A DNA stretch of 64,000 bases from Triangularia verruculosa (lineage: Eukaryota; Ascomycota; Sordariomycetes; Sordariales; Podosporaceae), in assembly GCA_033296885.1 (NCBI GenBank), contig MU863887.1, positions 248,001 through 312,000 on the forward strand, given 5' to 3'. This document shows, piece by piece, positions 30,135-42,073 of this stretch (the stretch's first letter is position 1; each line of letters starts with the position of its first letter). The translations under genes were made by a program, and so were the position numbers. Below the pieces are notes generated by a model. The model was not told the origin of the DNA and made no database searches. It worked only from the letters and a program-made list of their open reading frames with translations.

Positions 30135-32761
30135 ATGGTGTCGACGTCACTAACGGCACACGGGGTGGCACCTCGTCCCATAGCCCCGAGTAAGTTTCAA
30201 CCGTGCAGGTGTTCCTACCTGGACCTGCAGTGGCGCCCCATTGTTCACGTCAACTTACACGCTGCAGACAACACGGGACGCCTAAGATATGCAAACGCCG
30301 AAGACCTCCCCAGCTATCCATCTGCTGGCCTGACCGAGGGAAGCGCTGCTGCGAGTGCTGCTGCGACACTAGGCTGGGCAAACAGAAAACCGACAGAAGT
30401 CTGGAAACCCAATTCCAACATTACCAGCACATCCGCCTCCACGGCCGCTCTCCTAGCCGCCGGCAACAAGACGTCACCACTCGGCCGTGAGAACCACCCC
30501 GTTAGCACCGCTGGATCCCAGGCTGCTGTGGCTGCTAGTTCAGCACAACGGCAACAAAAATCGCCTTCATCACCGCCATCGGTATGGGTGTCGTCAGCCG
30601 CAAATCTGGCTTTTAATGCAAATAAGCCCCCACCGCCAACAATTACGGTATCGAATGCAGCCGCAATAACCCCAGAACCTTCGACCCTCGCAAGGCAAAA
30701 CTCCATGCACGCTGCCAAGGGGGCTATGTCAGGTTTGCGGCCACGAGCAAAGTCAACACCCCAGCCTGTAGCACAAGATAGCTATCCTGACCAAGCCAAC
30801 GCTGCTTCGAATGCTTTGAGCGCTGCGACGATGGCCCACAGACCAACATTATCCGAATCCGGTGGAGCTGTACCGTACACCACGATGGATAGGAGGATGT
30901 TCACCTCAAACCCGCCTGTGAAGATGGAGGTTGAGGAACAACAGCGAGCTGATGTGCTACACGCTTCAGCCGTCGCCATGGCCAAGAGAATGTATAACCA
31001 ACAACAGAGAAGGAATGATGACAGCACGAAAACGCATGCCCGGTCTTCATCATTTCCCCGTCACGATCCAGCCCGTTCATTAGACGCTTACGAGGAACCT
31101 CCCGTCGTTTATAACAACTTACAAGAGGCAGCATATCGGCTTGCGCAGGAACGACTTGCCAAGCTCCAAGAAGAACACCAGAAGAACAGAGACATGTCGG
31201 AATACTATGGCACACCAGGCGCGCCAAACCGCAGCAAGTTCGGAACGATCAGAGGAAAGCTCACTAGGAAACGCTCCTCTAGTGATGGAGATCTCCTCGA
31301 GGACCAACGACGTTCCCAGCATATCCGAAAGCAGATGTCGATGCTGAATAGCAAACTGTCCGATGTCGACGAGGAGAAGCGAACCAAGGACCGACAGGCA
31401 TTACTTGCCGCAGCTCAAAGAAATGTGCGAGCGCAGCTCCATGACATGGACGAGAAGGTGATGGCAGAGAAGGGAGGAGTCCCTCCAAAGTCCATGGGGG
31501 ACTGGGAACGGAAAGCTTTGGTGGCTGCACAGACGAGGTTTGATGAAAACAATACTTATTATTCTCAGAAGATTGATATCGGTGGTGGCAAGTTCATGGA
31601 TAAGTCCGAGGTGGATGCAATCGCTGCCAGGAAGGTCCAGCCTTTGCTAGACGAAATCAACGAAAGAGCTGAACGTGAAAAGGTGAGGCTAGAGGAGGAG
31701 CGACTGGAAGAAGAACGGCGCCGGGAGGGGGCCGAGAAGCAGCGACTGAGAGAAAAGGAGATACAGGATATCCACAAGAAACTCAAAGGTATGTTAAGTT
31801 TCTCTGCCAAGTACTTGTCACTGTTTCTAACTGCTCTCAAGACCAGCAAAAAGAAGACGAGAAGGCCCGTAAAGCTGAGCTTAAGGAAGAAGACAAGAGG
31901 CGCAAGGAGGAAATCAAGGCCATCAAGGCAGAGCACAAACAGGCTGCAAAGGAGGGCAAGCTGAAGGAGAAGGAAGTGGTCGTTCCCCCGCCGAGGACGA
32001 GCACCGAGGAAGCGGCTGAAGAAGCGCCCACCCAGCCATCGTCAGAAACGGAGGACAGGCAACCCACAACCAGCCACCGGCACGCCCTCTCCATCAGTTT
32101 CCCCCGACGCAAGAAGACCGCCAGAGAGACAACCCCCACCCCAGAGAAGTCGCCCAAATCCGACAGTGAATCCCACGGAAAAGTTCGCAACTGGCTTCTA
32201 TCTCGCCTCCCGCGCCCCCGTGCAAAGTCCTCCAGCGCTGCCGAAGGTCCCATCGACCCCAACGCAGCCAAGAAGGGGGGCTTCATAGGCGGAGCGGCCC
32301 TAGCCCGGCTCGCACACCACAACTCCAGCTCGCCATCCGTGGCTGCTTCCAACCAGCTCTTACCCAGTGACCGTCCCAACACGTCTGGGGCAGACAATCT
32401 CCGGACTAGTTCCTCCATGCACGAGGTGGCCATGGCCGGGCGGCCAGAACCTCACGATGAGGTTGGCGAGGCAAGCGGGTTGAACCCACCAAGAGCGCCA
32501 GTCCGTCCAGTGACGCCGACGAGAACGATATCGCAGGTCAGCGTCCCTGTGTCTGATGTCTCGGAGAGGACGGTGAGCAGCCTCAGCAGCAGCGACGACG
32601 GCCACGCGGTGGATAAGTTCGTCGAGGCCAGGAGTCAGCTCGGCAGTCCGCTCACTCCGCCGAGGACGCTAGGTGGGAGGTTGGGTGTCCCGGTGGCGGG
32701 GAGTAATGGGCGGTCGAGCCCGCTGGGGAGGGAATCGCGGTTTTCGGAGAATTTGGAGTAG
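30135..32761 (+). CDS. EIS1: Eisosome protein 1
   Basis: Eis1 is a peripheral plasma-membrane protein of eisosomes, the furrow-like domains organised by Pil1/Lsp1. Exons 30135-30189, 30268-31788 and 31842-32761 join in phase to 831 aa. The Eis1 domain starts NTGRLRYANAEDLPSYPS and continues with ASAAATLGWANRKPTEVWKP, AALLAAGNKTSPLGRENH and the MHAAKGAMSGLRPRAKS block; QEAAYRLAQERLAKLQEE is also characteristic. Residues about 420-650 form long charged coiled coils (EEERLEEERRRE, KDQQKEDEKARKAELKEE across intron 2). The C-terminal part is disordered, rich in Ser/Pro with many TP/SP sites, which suits phosphoregulation. The first exon codes only 18 residues. Confidence 0.93.
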
Positions 32762-33167
32762 GGTCCGGACGGAACCGGGGCGGCGACGTTCACGGGCTGG
32801 CTGATGGGCTTGTTTTGGACGAGAGAATGAAATGGAGTGTTGAGAACGTTGGATAGGTGTCAGCGGCATTACTTTTGGGCGTTTTTTTTTTTTTTTAGCT
32901 CGTGACGAGCAAGGAAGCAAGCATGGTTGTTTAGGGGTAGTCTATTAGATTATGGAGTCGGTGTCAAGTTTGGGCAAATGGTATTAAAGAAGAAATAGTT
33001 TCAAAATGCAAATTACCCTGCATGTTCATCTACATGGTCTTTTAAACTCTCCAAATGATTTTTGTGCTGTGCTTCCTTTATAACTCCATTCCCAGATCCC
33101 TCCCATGAACGCCGCCCTGATGCATTGTTTCCTGTATTCATTACCACCCTGTCCAAAGTCAGCCAGA
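32762..33167. other. Intergenic 3' flanks (convergent genes)
   Basis: 406 bp between the ends of EIS1 and the kinase gene, with a poly-T run at 32883-32896. No gene seen. Confidence 0.5.
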
Positions 33168-34433
33168 TCATTTCATTGCCCCAAAATCCAACTTCCTCGC
33201 CACCTTACTCCCTCTGTCCTCCTCCAGCACTCCATTCCTCCTCTTCAAATCCGCACCCATCTTTTCTTCTCCCCCTTCCTTTTTGGGAAGGTCTTCTTTC
33301 CTCGTCGGCTTCGGCTCCGTCCTCCACCACTTGTGCTCCAGCATCTCCCTCGCCGTGATCCTCTTCTTGGGGTCGAGCGCCAGCGTCTTAACCAGCAAAT
33401 CCACGCCCTCCGAGCCCACCGCTCCAAACCTGCTCATGTACGCCTCCTTCCCCCACACCGGCGTGACCTCGCTCGGCACGGTATACTGACCCAACTGCGC
33501 CACCCCCGGCCAGTTATCTTCCGTCGGCGTGCCGATTTGTTTGCAGATCAGCGCGATCTGCTCGACTTCTGTATTACCGGGCAGGTACGCTGTCCGGATG
33601 ATCAGCTCGGCAAAGACCATTCCCACAGACCAGATATCCACCGCCCCCGAGTAGTGACGGGCGCCAAAGAGGAGCTCGGGGGGACGGTACCACCTGGTGA
33701 TGACGGTGGCAGTCATGCGGTACCCCGGATCGGCAAACCCCCTCGCAAGACCAAAATCGGCCAGCTTCACCTCCCCGTCCGCCGCGATGAGCAAGTTGTT
33801 CGGTTTGATGTCGCGGTGCAAAACGTAGTTTTCGTGGCAGAACCAGACCGCTCTTGTGAGCATGCCCATCCAGGCCTTGATGTCCCCCGCGCCGTACCGG
33901 ACCCGGTCGACGTCTTTGATCAACATTTCTAGGTCGCCTAAGGGGAGGTACTCGAGGACGAGGTTGAGGTTCTGGTCTTTGGAACTGAAGACGGAGTAGA
34001 GCTGGATGATGTTGGGGTGGCCGCGGAGTTCCTGGAGGTGCTTGAGCTCGCGGACGGCGTCGGGGGCGAGGCCGTCGTTGTATTGGGCCTGGACTTTTAT
34101 CTTTTTGATGGCGACGAGGACGGAGGGGTCGGAGCGGGAGTGGCCGAGGTAGACGTTGGCGTAGGTGCCTTCGCCGAGTTTGCGGCCTTTGACGTATTTG
34201 CGCTTTTCGAGCTCGTTCATTTGTTCGATTGGGTCGAGGGTGAGGGATGGCGGGGTGGAAGGGGTTTCTTGGGGTTGGCCGAGGATGGCTTTGGCTGCGC
34301 TGAGGGGAGCGGCGGTGCCGAGGTTGGGGGTGCCATTATAGCTCGAGTTGGTGGTTGTTTGTTGGGATGGTTGACGTTTCAATAGTGGGGAGGTGAGGGA
34401 GGATGGGGGCGCGACGAGGGGAGAGGCGGCCAT
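33168..34433 (-). CDS. KIN28: Cyclin-dependent kinase 7 / Kin28-like (TFIIH kinase)
   Basis: Catalytic subunit of the TFIIH-associated kinase that phosphorylates the RNA polymerase II C-terminal domain and activates other CDKs; nuclear. Single exon, 421 aa from the ATG at 34433; the frame runs upstream to 34613, but that part is not conserved. Residues 1-78 are a Ser/Thr/Pro-rich extension. The kinase domain is about 80-375: GEGTYANVY loop (87-95), VAIKKIKV with Lys110, NDGLAPDAVRELKHLQEL (PSTAIRE-equivalent helix), HRDIKPNNLL (206-215), LADFGLARGF (DFG 226-228), and a T loop MTATVITRWYRPPELLFGAR like CDK7. ALDPKKRITAREMLEH closes the C-lobe. A charged Lys/Glu tail follows. Divergent from the Sfk1-like gene. 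Other CDK classes are less likely given the T-loop sequence. Confidence 0.9.
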   Translation of the reverse strand: MAASPLVAPPSSLTSPLLKRQPSQQTTTNSSYNGTPNLGTAAPLSAAKAILGQPQETPSTPPSLTLDPIEQMNELEKRKYVKGRKLGEGTYANVYLGHSRSDPSVLVAIKKIKVQAQYNDGLAPDAVRELKHLQELRGHPNIIQLYSVFSSKDQNLNLVLEYLPLGDLEMLIKDVDRVRYGAGDIKAWMGMLTRAVWFCHENYVLHRDIKPNNLLIAADGEVKLADFGLARGFADPGYRMTATVITRWYRPPELLFGARHYSGAVDIWSVGMVFAELIIRTAYLPGNTEVEQIALICKQIGTPTEDNWPGVAQLGQYTVPSEVTPVWGKEAYMSRFGAVGSEGVDLLVKTLALDPKKRITAREMLEHKWWRTEPKPTRKEDLPKKEGGEEKMGADLKRRNGVLEEDRGSKVARKLDFGAMK

Positions 34434-35161
34434 GATGGCGGGAGGTGACTTGTGTTTCCAGTGTCGCGTGCCCTGTTGTGGATCTTGGTCGAAGATGGGA
34501 TTGAAGGTGTTCTCAGCCTTGCACCCGTGTGGTGGTGGAGGGTGGCACAATGGATGCAAGTTAGGTGGGGAAAGTTTAGGCGGTGAAAGGAAAGTGGGGT
34601 CTATCTCGATCACTCTGCCAAGGCGCTATAAATCGGCAGCTGGAGTCACTCGCGTCACCTTACCTGCTGTGCCTGCATAGCCTTCCTGACGTCACGCAGC
34701 CACCAAACAACGGTTCGTCCTGCGCCTGTCAACTCATGTCCTTGTGTAGCCTTGGCCAGCGGTCAGTTCGGACTTGCAGCTACTTCCCGTCCCGAACGGA
34801 GAGTGATTCGAAATAGGAAAAAAGACCACACACGCTCGCTGACAGCACATGTCACCACTTGTTTTTTTTCTTGTCTGACCGACTAACTCCGTCTCCTTGA
34901 CACGCAATGCGTATGAGGGGGATACGGCTTATACGGCCAAAAGACGATGCGTAGACCATAGTCGCCTTGTGTGTCCTCGGGATTTTTCTCTTTTCCTTCT
35001 TGTTCATATTGAATCATCATAGATTCCCATCTCTTGAGTTTCACTCCAACTTCTCACTCTCGCTGTTCAGAATTCCACCCTCTGTTTGTTACGACTCACC
35101 TTTCGAAGTCGTCAACACCCACCACTTGTCTCACCTCACCCAATCCCAACTACTCCCCAAA
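34434..35161. promoter_or_regulatory. Divergent promoter region kinase / Sfk1-like
   Basis: 728 bp between divergent ATGs. Contains a TATAAAT word at 34627-34633 of uncertain use and a CT-rich leader before the plus-strand gene. No other gene seen. Confidence 0.5.
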
Positions 35162-36175
35162 ATGCGCCACCTTCCCTACATCTCCTACTACCTCTACCCC
35201 ATCCTCGCCGGCCTCATCTGGCTCGCCACCCTCCTCGCCCTCCTCCTCTACTGGCTCGTGCCCCCCAACGCCCGCGTTCACTACAGCTCCATGGCCGAGT
35301 CCCAACACATCGCCTACATCTCCGACGTCGGTGCCTCAACCCTCAAACCCCTTTTCATCACCGGCTGCGTCCTCACCACCATCTTCCTCGACATCTCCTT
35401 CGGCGCCGACTACTACCTACGGCACAAAGGCCGTCTCGTCCCCAACCAAACCCGCACCGAGAAAGTCCTTTCCTTTCTCACCATCGGTTTCGCCATCATC
35501 GGCACGGCCGGTTTGATTTTATTGTCTGTGTTCGACACAGCCCGTCATCCAAAGCTTCACAACATCTTCCTGCTGTTTTTCATCGCGGGGTATGTCCTGA
35601 GTGCGATTTTCATTTGCTGGGAGTACCAACGGCTTGGCCAACGTAAGTCCCTTCTCTACACAACCCAAACCCCCATCAATAATAACTGATTTGGTTGGGT
35701 AGATTACAAACACCACCACCACCTCTCCACCTCCTTCTGGATCAAACTCACATTTGTCATCGTCGAGATTCTGTTGGCGATCGCCTTTGTGTCGTGCACA
35801 TTCACCAAGCACTACAACGCCGGCGCCGTGCTGGAGTGGGTCATCGCCTTCATCTTCTCGGCTTATGTCTTTTCTTTTGTCGTCGACCTCTGGCCGGCGA
35901 TCCACACCCAGCCTAACCTCCATCTGCACAACCCAAGACAAAAGGGGATGGGGTTTGAGGGTGTCCCCGCAGGACAACAGCAGAGTAACGGGACGGGGGA
36001 TATGAGCTATGTCGGTGCGAGCGAGATGGAAGAGGGGGGGAGCAGCGGGAGTCACTTGCCTATTCAGGGGTTAGGATTTGGGAATGCGGCGGGGGGACCG
36101 GCGATGGGGGTTGCCGATCATGGTGGGAGTAGTAGGCCGGTGACGAGGGATATGACGGTGGCTAGTAATTTCTAA
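35162..36175 (+). CDS. Frag1/DRAM/Sfk1 family membrane protein
   Basis: Multi-pass membrane protein related to yeast Sfk1, which works with the PI 4-kinase Stt4 and in lipid asymmetry at the plasma membrane, and to DRAM/FRAG1. Exons 35162-35642 and 35703-36175 join in phase to 317 aa. Six hydrophobic segments are visible: residues about 6-30 (ILAGLIWLATLLALLLYWLV), 60-80 (FITGCVLTTIFLDISFGA), 100-122, 131-152 (IFLLFFIAGYVLSAIFI), and after the intron FWIKLTFVIVEILLAIAFV and VLEWVIAFIFSAYVFSFVVDL. The AESQHIAYISDVGAS and KHYNAGAVLEW motifs are conserved in the family. The last about 80 residues are a Gly/Ser-rich cytosolic tail ending in VASNF. The intron is 60 nt. Direct function is inferred from the family. 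Confidence 0.9.
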
Positions 36176-36550
36176 TTTTCTTCTTTTCTTTTTCTTCTTA
36201 TTTGTTGTTGTTTGTTTCGGAGGGAGTTGGGATTGTTTTGGGAAAGCGGGAAATTGGAACTGGAATTGGGACGGCTGGATATGTTTAGATGTAGATAAAG
36301 ATTTTTTACTCTTTTGGTCGGATGAGTTAGGTCAAATTTCAATGATAAAAGCGATTTTTTCAGAAGGCTGAAATTGTGCAGGAACAATAAATGACTTGCG
36401 TGGTTTCCATCTTTTCGTTTATAACTGTCGTCCGCCTCTCTACATTCTGAAGAAAAAAAAAGAAAAAAAGCTATATATTCATCACTCATCATCATCACTA
36501 ATTTAATACATCCCATCCCAACGCCATGCCAACCAAACTCAACCAGTCCT
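36176..36550. other. Intergenic 3' flanks (convergent genes)
   Basis: 375 bp, T-rich next to the Sfk1-like stop codon and A-rich nearer the helicase gene. No gene seen. Confidence 0.5.
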
Positions 36551-39500
36551 CTACGCCCGCCCCTCACCTCCATTTCTAATAACCATCCTCTCCTCCGCCG
36601 CCTCCGCCGCCAGAAACCCTCTCGTAACTGGATTTTCCACCAGCTGTCTATCCCCTTCCCTCCCCTGCTGCCCCCTTTTCAAATGCCCAAACAAACAACT
36701 CCACAAATCCTTCTCATCCACCACCTCCCCCGCAATAACCCCGTCCCGTCCCATCAGCCTCCCCAGCTTCGCCTGCTGCAGCTCGAGACTATTCGCCTCC
36801 TCCAAATCACTCACCACATCCTTCCCCTTCCCTTTACTCTGTCCATTACCGTCATGCTGACCGATATGCCCCAGCCTCTTCTTGACAGACAAATCATATA
36901 TCCCCTCCTCCACCGTTCCCTCGACCAAATAAAGCCAAACAGTCGTCTCCTGCTCCTGGCCGATCCGGTCGACTCTGGCTATCGCTTGGAGTTCTAGCGC
37001 TGTGTTGAGAATTGGCTCGCAGAGGAAGACATGGCTCGCGTTGACGAGATTCAGACCGGAGGAATGAGCGCGGGCGGAGAGCAAAAAGACTTCGACGGAG
37101 GGGTCGGATTTGAAGGAGGAGATACCGTTGGGCTTGTCGAAACTGGTGTAGCCGATGTGGTAACGCTTGAAGGCGAGAGCGAGGACCTCGAGAAATTCTT
37201 TGTACTGGGAGAAGATGATGGACTTTGCTCCGGGGTCGGAGGAGCGGAGCCAGAGGAGGTGGCGGAGGAGGGTGTCGACTTTGGTGGTGTAAGTCGGTCC
37301 CGAGGCGGGGAGGTCGATGGACTTGATCTGGGAGAGCTTTTCGGGGTTGAAGGTTGAGTAGATGGTGGTAGTGGTGGGTGGTGATTGTTTGGATGAACTC
37401 AAGGGGGGAGAGGGCTGTTTGTCGCTGGGATTGGAGAAAGTGGCGGGGGCTGTTGACTCGGGATGGAGTTTGAGTTCCTGCGGTTTGAGGGTGATGTCAT
37501 GCAAGTTGTTGGAGTTGAGCTGTCTCTTGCACATCGGACACTTTCTATGTGCTTTCCACCACAGGGTGATGCACTCTTTGCAGAACTGATGCCCGCATAC
37601 TGTGAGGACGCCGATCGAGAAGGTGGACTGGCAGATGATACACGTCTTGGACTCTTCGGACCCGGATTCAGTTTCCTTGAGGTGGATCACTGTCATCTGT
37701 TAGTTTTAATCTTACTTTCAGGTTGGAAATGAACTCACAATATCGATGTTTGGCTTCAGCAGCCGCAAGCTTCCCTTGCAGAGTCTGTACTTGCTTGTCC
37801 GCGGTCTGGAGTGCTGTCTGAAGCGCTCCCTCTTCTCTCGAACCTTCATAGTCACCGACGAAATCGGAAACCTCTTGAAGCTGGCGGTAGAAGTCCAACC
37901 GAGCGTTGAGCGTATCCATACACTTTTCCGTTTCCTTCTCCATGGCTGCAACAGCCTTTGCCTGGTCGGACTGATGACTGGTTGTTGACTTCAGCAAAGT
38001 GTTGGTTATTTCTAGCTCGGCAGCAGCTCTCGAGTTCCCGGAAGCCGCATCTTGCCTTAGCTTCTGAGTCAGGCCTCTCAACTCTGACACCACTCCTCTC
38101 AAGGAACTGAGTGCCTGTCCTTCAATGAACGGCGGCTTGAGCTTTTCCTTTACAGCGAGAAGCTCAATAAACCTTTCTGGAAAAGGGCCATCTCCGCTCG
38201 CCGCCATACGAGCCGCTACCTTTGTCTCATGTTCAACGAGAAAGTTCTTCTGCCCAGTTACGGCGGCTGATCGGTCCGCGAGAGCTGAGCGAAGGACCTG
38301 AAGGTAGACGAGGATCTCATCCTGCTGCTTTGTCGACTGTTCATACTCTTCACCGGTGACCTCGTCATTGTCCTCATCCACCAGTGGCTTGAGAAGAAGC
38401 TGTATGACATGCTCTCTCCAGTCGTCTAGCTGGTTCGCTTGTTCATCTAGAGCAACGCCAATATCTATTAGAGCCTCAACGATACGGTTTGTTTCGAGTC
38501 CAGACTGGCTGGGAGGCTTGAACTCCGGTATCTCGGCAAACTTCTGTTCGGCAGCTTGATGGGCCAATTTTTCCATCAACTTGGTTGCCTTTTTGTGACC
38601 CTGTTTCCGTGTTAGTCAGTACTATTAATGGAAGTCACGAATGAGTTTCGTGAACTAACCTCCTGGAGAATCTCCTTTCTGATCTCCTTAGCACGGTCAT
38701 AGCTTTCCACCTCGAGCTTCTCGAGTTCTTTGAACTCATCTGAGTCTTTGACCGTCATGGCTTCGTCAGTCTTGATGGTAAAGTATGCATTGCCGCAGAA
38801 AAATACCGCTGCATGTTGTACCTCCAGAGCAGAACGTAGCCTGCGCCGAGCCTCACCAACCTGAGCAGAGCCAAATTCTTCACCCTCAGCATTTTCGGCC
38901 TCATCATCGTCGTTTTCTTCGTCTGGTACTGGCTTGCCCTTCTTTTGTGCATCGCGTGCCTCTTCCTGGGCTTTTCGAAGCTGCTGACGGCATTCTAAAA
39001 CCCAGTCTGTGGCTTTATTGAGCACATCCTTCCATAGAGCCAATGCATCGTTCACATGTTTCTGACACGCCAGGATTTGGCCACGCGCAAGCTGCCATTG
39101 AAGAAGATTCCGTTGGTCAGTCCTCATGGCACCCTCGCTCTGTTCCAACATGGCTTCCAGCACCTCCATAACTGTCCGCATTGGCGCAGACTTCTGACCC
39201 AGGGCCCGACGATTGCGGTTGCCTACTTCGGGATGCAGTGCTGTTTGGCGCAATCGATCGAGAGCAATGCGCATCGCACTCTGAACGGCAGGATCTTCGG
39301 GATCCCAGTCATCACTAAGCGGATAACCTTGTGTGTCGAGGCCACATGTGGCTGTCAGTTCTTCAAAAAGACTCTGATAGTGCTGTTCCTCGACTGCAGT
39401 GAATGGCATCGTGATGATGTAGCGCTTCTGGGGCGGGATGCTGATCTCGTTCTTGACCATGGCTTTGGTGTGACGCATGGAAAGAGATTGAAAGAGATCT

Positions 39501-41206
39501 CGGAATGACTTCTTGTCTCGCGTCGTGAGGACATTCCAGACCTTGCCAGGATGGGCAAATAGATCATAGCGGAGGAACAGAAGAAGTCCACGGAGATCCT
39601 TCTGGATGTCATCTTTCACCGGCGTACCGGTTACCCCCCAGGCATTGATACGAGGGATTCGCCGAGCCAGTTGCGCAGCGTTTGTGCTCCAGTTTTCCAC
39701 CATTTGAGCCTCGTCAATACAGACTCGCCACCATGAGACCTGTACGAGCGGAGACTTGACTGATTCATATTGCTTCGCGTTTCGCATCGATCGCACAGGT
39801 TCGTCAGAGGCCGCCCAGATTTCGGTCCTTAACACCTCGTACGTAGTGACGATAACATCTTGCTGAGCAAGATACTCTGCCGACATATCCTGGCCTTCTT
39901 TGGATGCTTTCCGAATTCCGGGATAAAACAAGACATTGAGCGATGGAGCGTGGCGTTTCATCTCTGCAAGCCATTGATCCAGCAGTGTGGTTGGCGTGAC
40001 AATCAGTGTTGCTGAGGACGCGAGAAGGTCACGCCCAAGGAAGTGATCGTAAACCATGGCATCAGTCTCAGGACGGGGGTGCAGCAGCATAAGGCTGATG
40101 ATCTCTAGAGTCTTCCCTAAACCCATTTCCTCAGCGAGTATGCCGCCTGGCGGACCCTCCAGGGCCCGGAATAAATCAGAATTTGTCGTGACAGCCCCGA
40201 GAAGCGGACTCAGGTATAGTGTGTTGCCATCAGCATCTTGAGTCCTTGACCAAGAGATCGGCAATTCGCTTGAACCAGGAGATGGGCAAGATACGACACC
40301 ACCCTCGCCATTCTGTGCCTCTTGCGACCATCGAACGCCTTCCCGTTCCAATAGCCACTGCACAGCTCTTCGCTGGAAAGGATACAATTTGGCCTCCAAC
40401 CGTGCCACGTCCATGCCGGAGACCTTTGCATCGAATGTGTGTTTGTCTGGAACATATGCAGCTTCGTAAAAGTCTTGAGGCGACCATGAAAGCAATGTCG
40501 ATTTATCTTTGGGTAGGGCCAGCTCTGGGTACCAGGTTGAGATCACAATGTTTCGCAGTGTTTCTTGCGGCGAGGTGGCTGCCTTCTTGCTGCTCCATAC
40601 CGTCACCTGTTCATTCCATTTGACTTCGATCGAAACCTCAAGACTGAGGCCTGGACCACTTGGTTGAACGGCCATTGCCACCGCAGCCCATAAACATCCT
40701 TCATCACCGGGATCGGCGCCTTGAGTATGAGCCGCGCTCAATGCTGCTCTGAGGGTTGGAGATAATGTGCCGTCTTGCATGGAAAAGAAGAGTTGAAAGT
40801 TGGAGTTGCGAGATTTCATCCGAGGTCTGATAACAAGCTGCAAATCGGACGAAGGAAGAACGAGGGATTGGCGGGAGGAATTGGTGGCGAAAATTTGCAA
40901 TGCGATTGTGTTGCTCACATCTCGAGGTGTATTGAGTGAATCATGGTCAAAGTTGGGTGCTGCGGATATAGGAAGCGACAAATGCTCCCGTGCTATGGTA
41001 ACCACGCCATGACCAGCGGTTTTGACCCGTTTTGCAGGGTGTTCTGAGTCCTGTCGAGCTGGTGAAGCCGAGAGGGGGGCAGATTGAAGTTGCTTCAGAA
41101 AAGCTGTGATATTACCACCTTCGGAAATCGCATCTTCTGTTGGAGATGGCTTTCCCAATCGCCTAGCAGTCAAGCTTTGCGCCCTTCGTTTGCTCTTGGA
41201 AGGCAT
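36551..41206 (-). CDS. IRC20: SNF2-family ATPase with inserted RING finger (IRC20/SHPRH-like)
   Basis: Large nuclear SNF2 translocase with ubiquitin-ligase RING; relatives (yeast Irc20, human SHPRH) act in DNA repair and damage tolerance. Exons 38660-41206, 37739-38600 and 36551-37689 join in phase to 1515 aa. At the last intron the acceptor must be at 37690 rather than the nearer AG at 37697, because only that one keeps the frame (giving RYLIHLKE). The first RecA lobe has LAEEMGLGKTLEI (Walker A near residue 360) and CIDEAQMVEN (near 498), then WGVTGTPVKDDI. A long coiled-coil insertion (about 730-1130) is followed by a C3HC4 RING: CIICQ, CGHQFCKEC, CPMC (about 1152-1192). The second lobe has SIIFSQYKEFLEVL and AIARVDRIGQEQETTVW. 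The N-terminus is basic. IRC20 versus SHPRH orthology cannot be settled by eye. Confidence 0.9.
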
Positions 41207-42073
41207 CCTTCCGGGTGAGCAAGATGAGCCGTGCTATCGACTCACTTCTCCGTGAGAATCTCACAACCCCTCACAGAAGATGCCGTTGTCCCTGGTTGAT
41301 TCTTATGTAGTAGGTTTCAGATCTGCGCCATGTAAGTGATGTGATGAGTGTTTCATGCTGAGAATCTTATACTCACCGGTAAACGGATGTTGGTCCAGCT
41401 TGTTTGGTATCAGAATGACTCCTATAAAAGCCGATGCTGACTGCCAGACTGAAAAGGATGTTGCCCCTCGGTGTTCAGAGTACCTAATCTAGGGCGATAT
41501 AAAACCGATTACCAAACTGATGGCGCCCCTCAGCTAGCATGACCACAAAGGCCCCCGAAACAGCTCTCGCGATACGATGGCAAAAGGGATGAAAATGTGG
41601 GGGGATAGGCCCGTCGGGATGAAAAGTATACGCAGGATTTGGAGAGATGTTGGGTCAAACGAGGAAGCATGGAAGGCAGAGGGGGCCAGTTGCTTATAAG
41701 TGCCATATCAGTCCTAGTGGTTGAATTACAGCCTTGCAAGCACAAGACCCACCATAGGTCAAGAAGCGGTTTGTGATTGGCTCATGCTCCTAACCCCTCC
41801 AACCAGTTCGTTGTGCCTCGACCCTATTGCGGTCCGTGCACTGGGACCTTGCAGGTTGCTTAACGGAAAAACTTTCGACTCCATAGAGCGCATTCGACCG
41901 AGTTGAGAAAGCGATTGACTGCCGCCAACAGATCCGTGAGGCTATCTCGACGTGGCGTGACCACCGAACACACCCGAATGTTAGGAGGAGCTGTTCCACA
42001 GGTCGGTTTAGCACTCCCCTCAGGATCTTGGGATGCTCGGAGCGTGTTCGATCTAACCATCGCTGCAGCGCAC
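41207..42073. promoter_or_regulatory. Divergent intergenic region SNF2-RING / mS41
   Basis: 867 bp between divergent starts. The mS41 frame is open from 41903, without homology to the family in that part. No other gene is seen. Confidence 0.45.
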
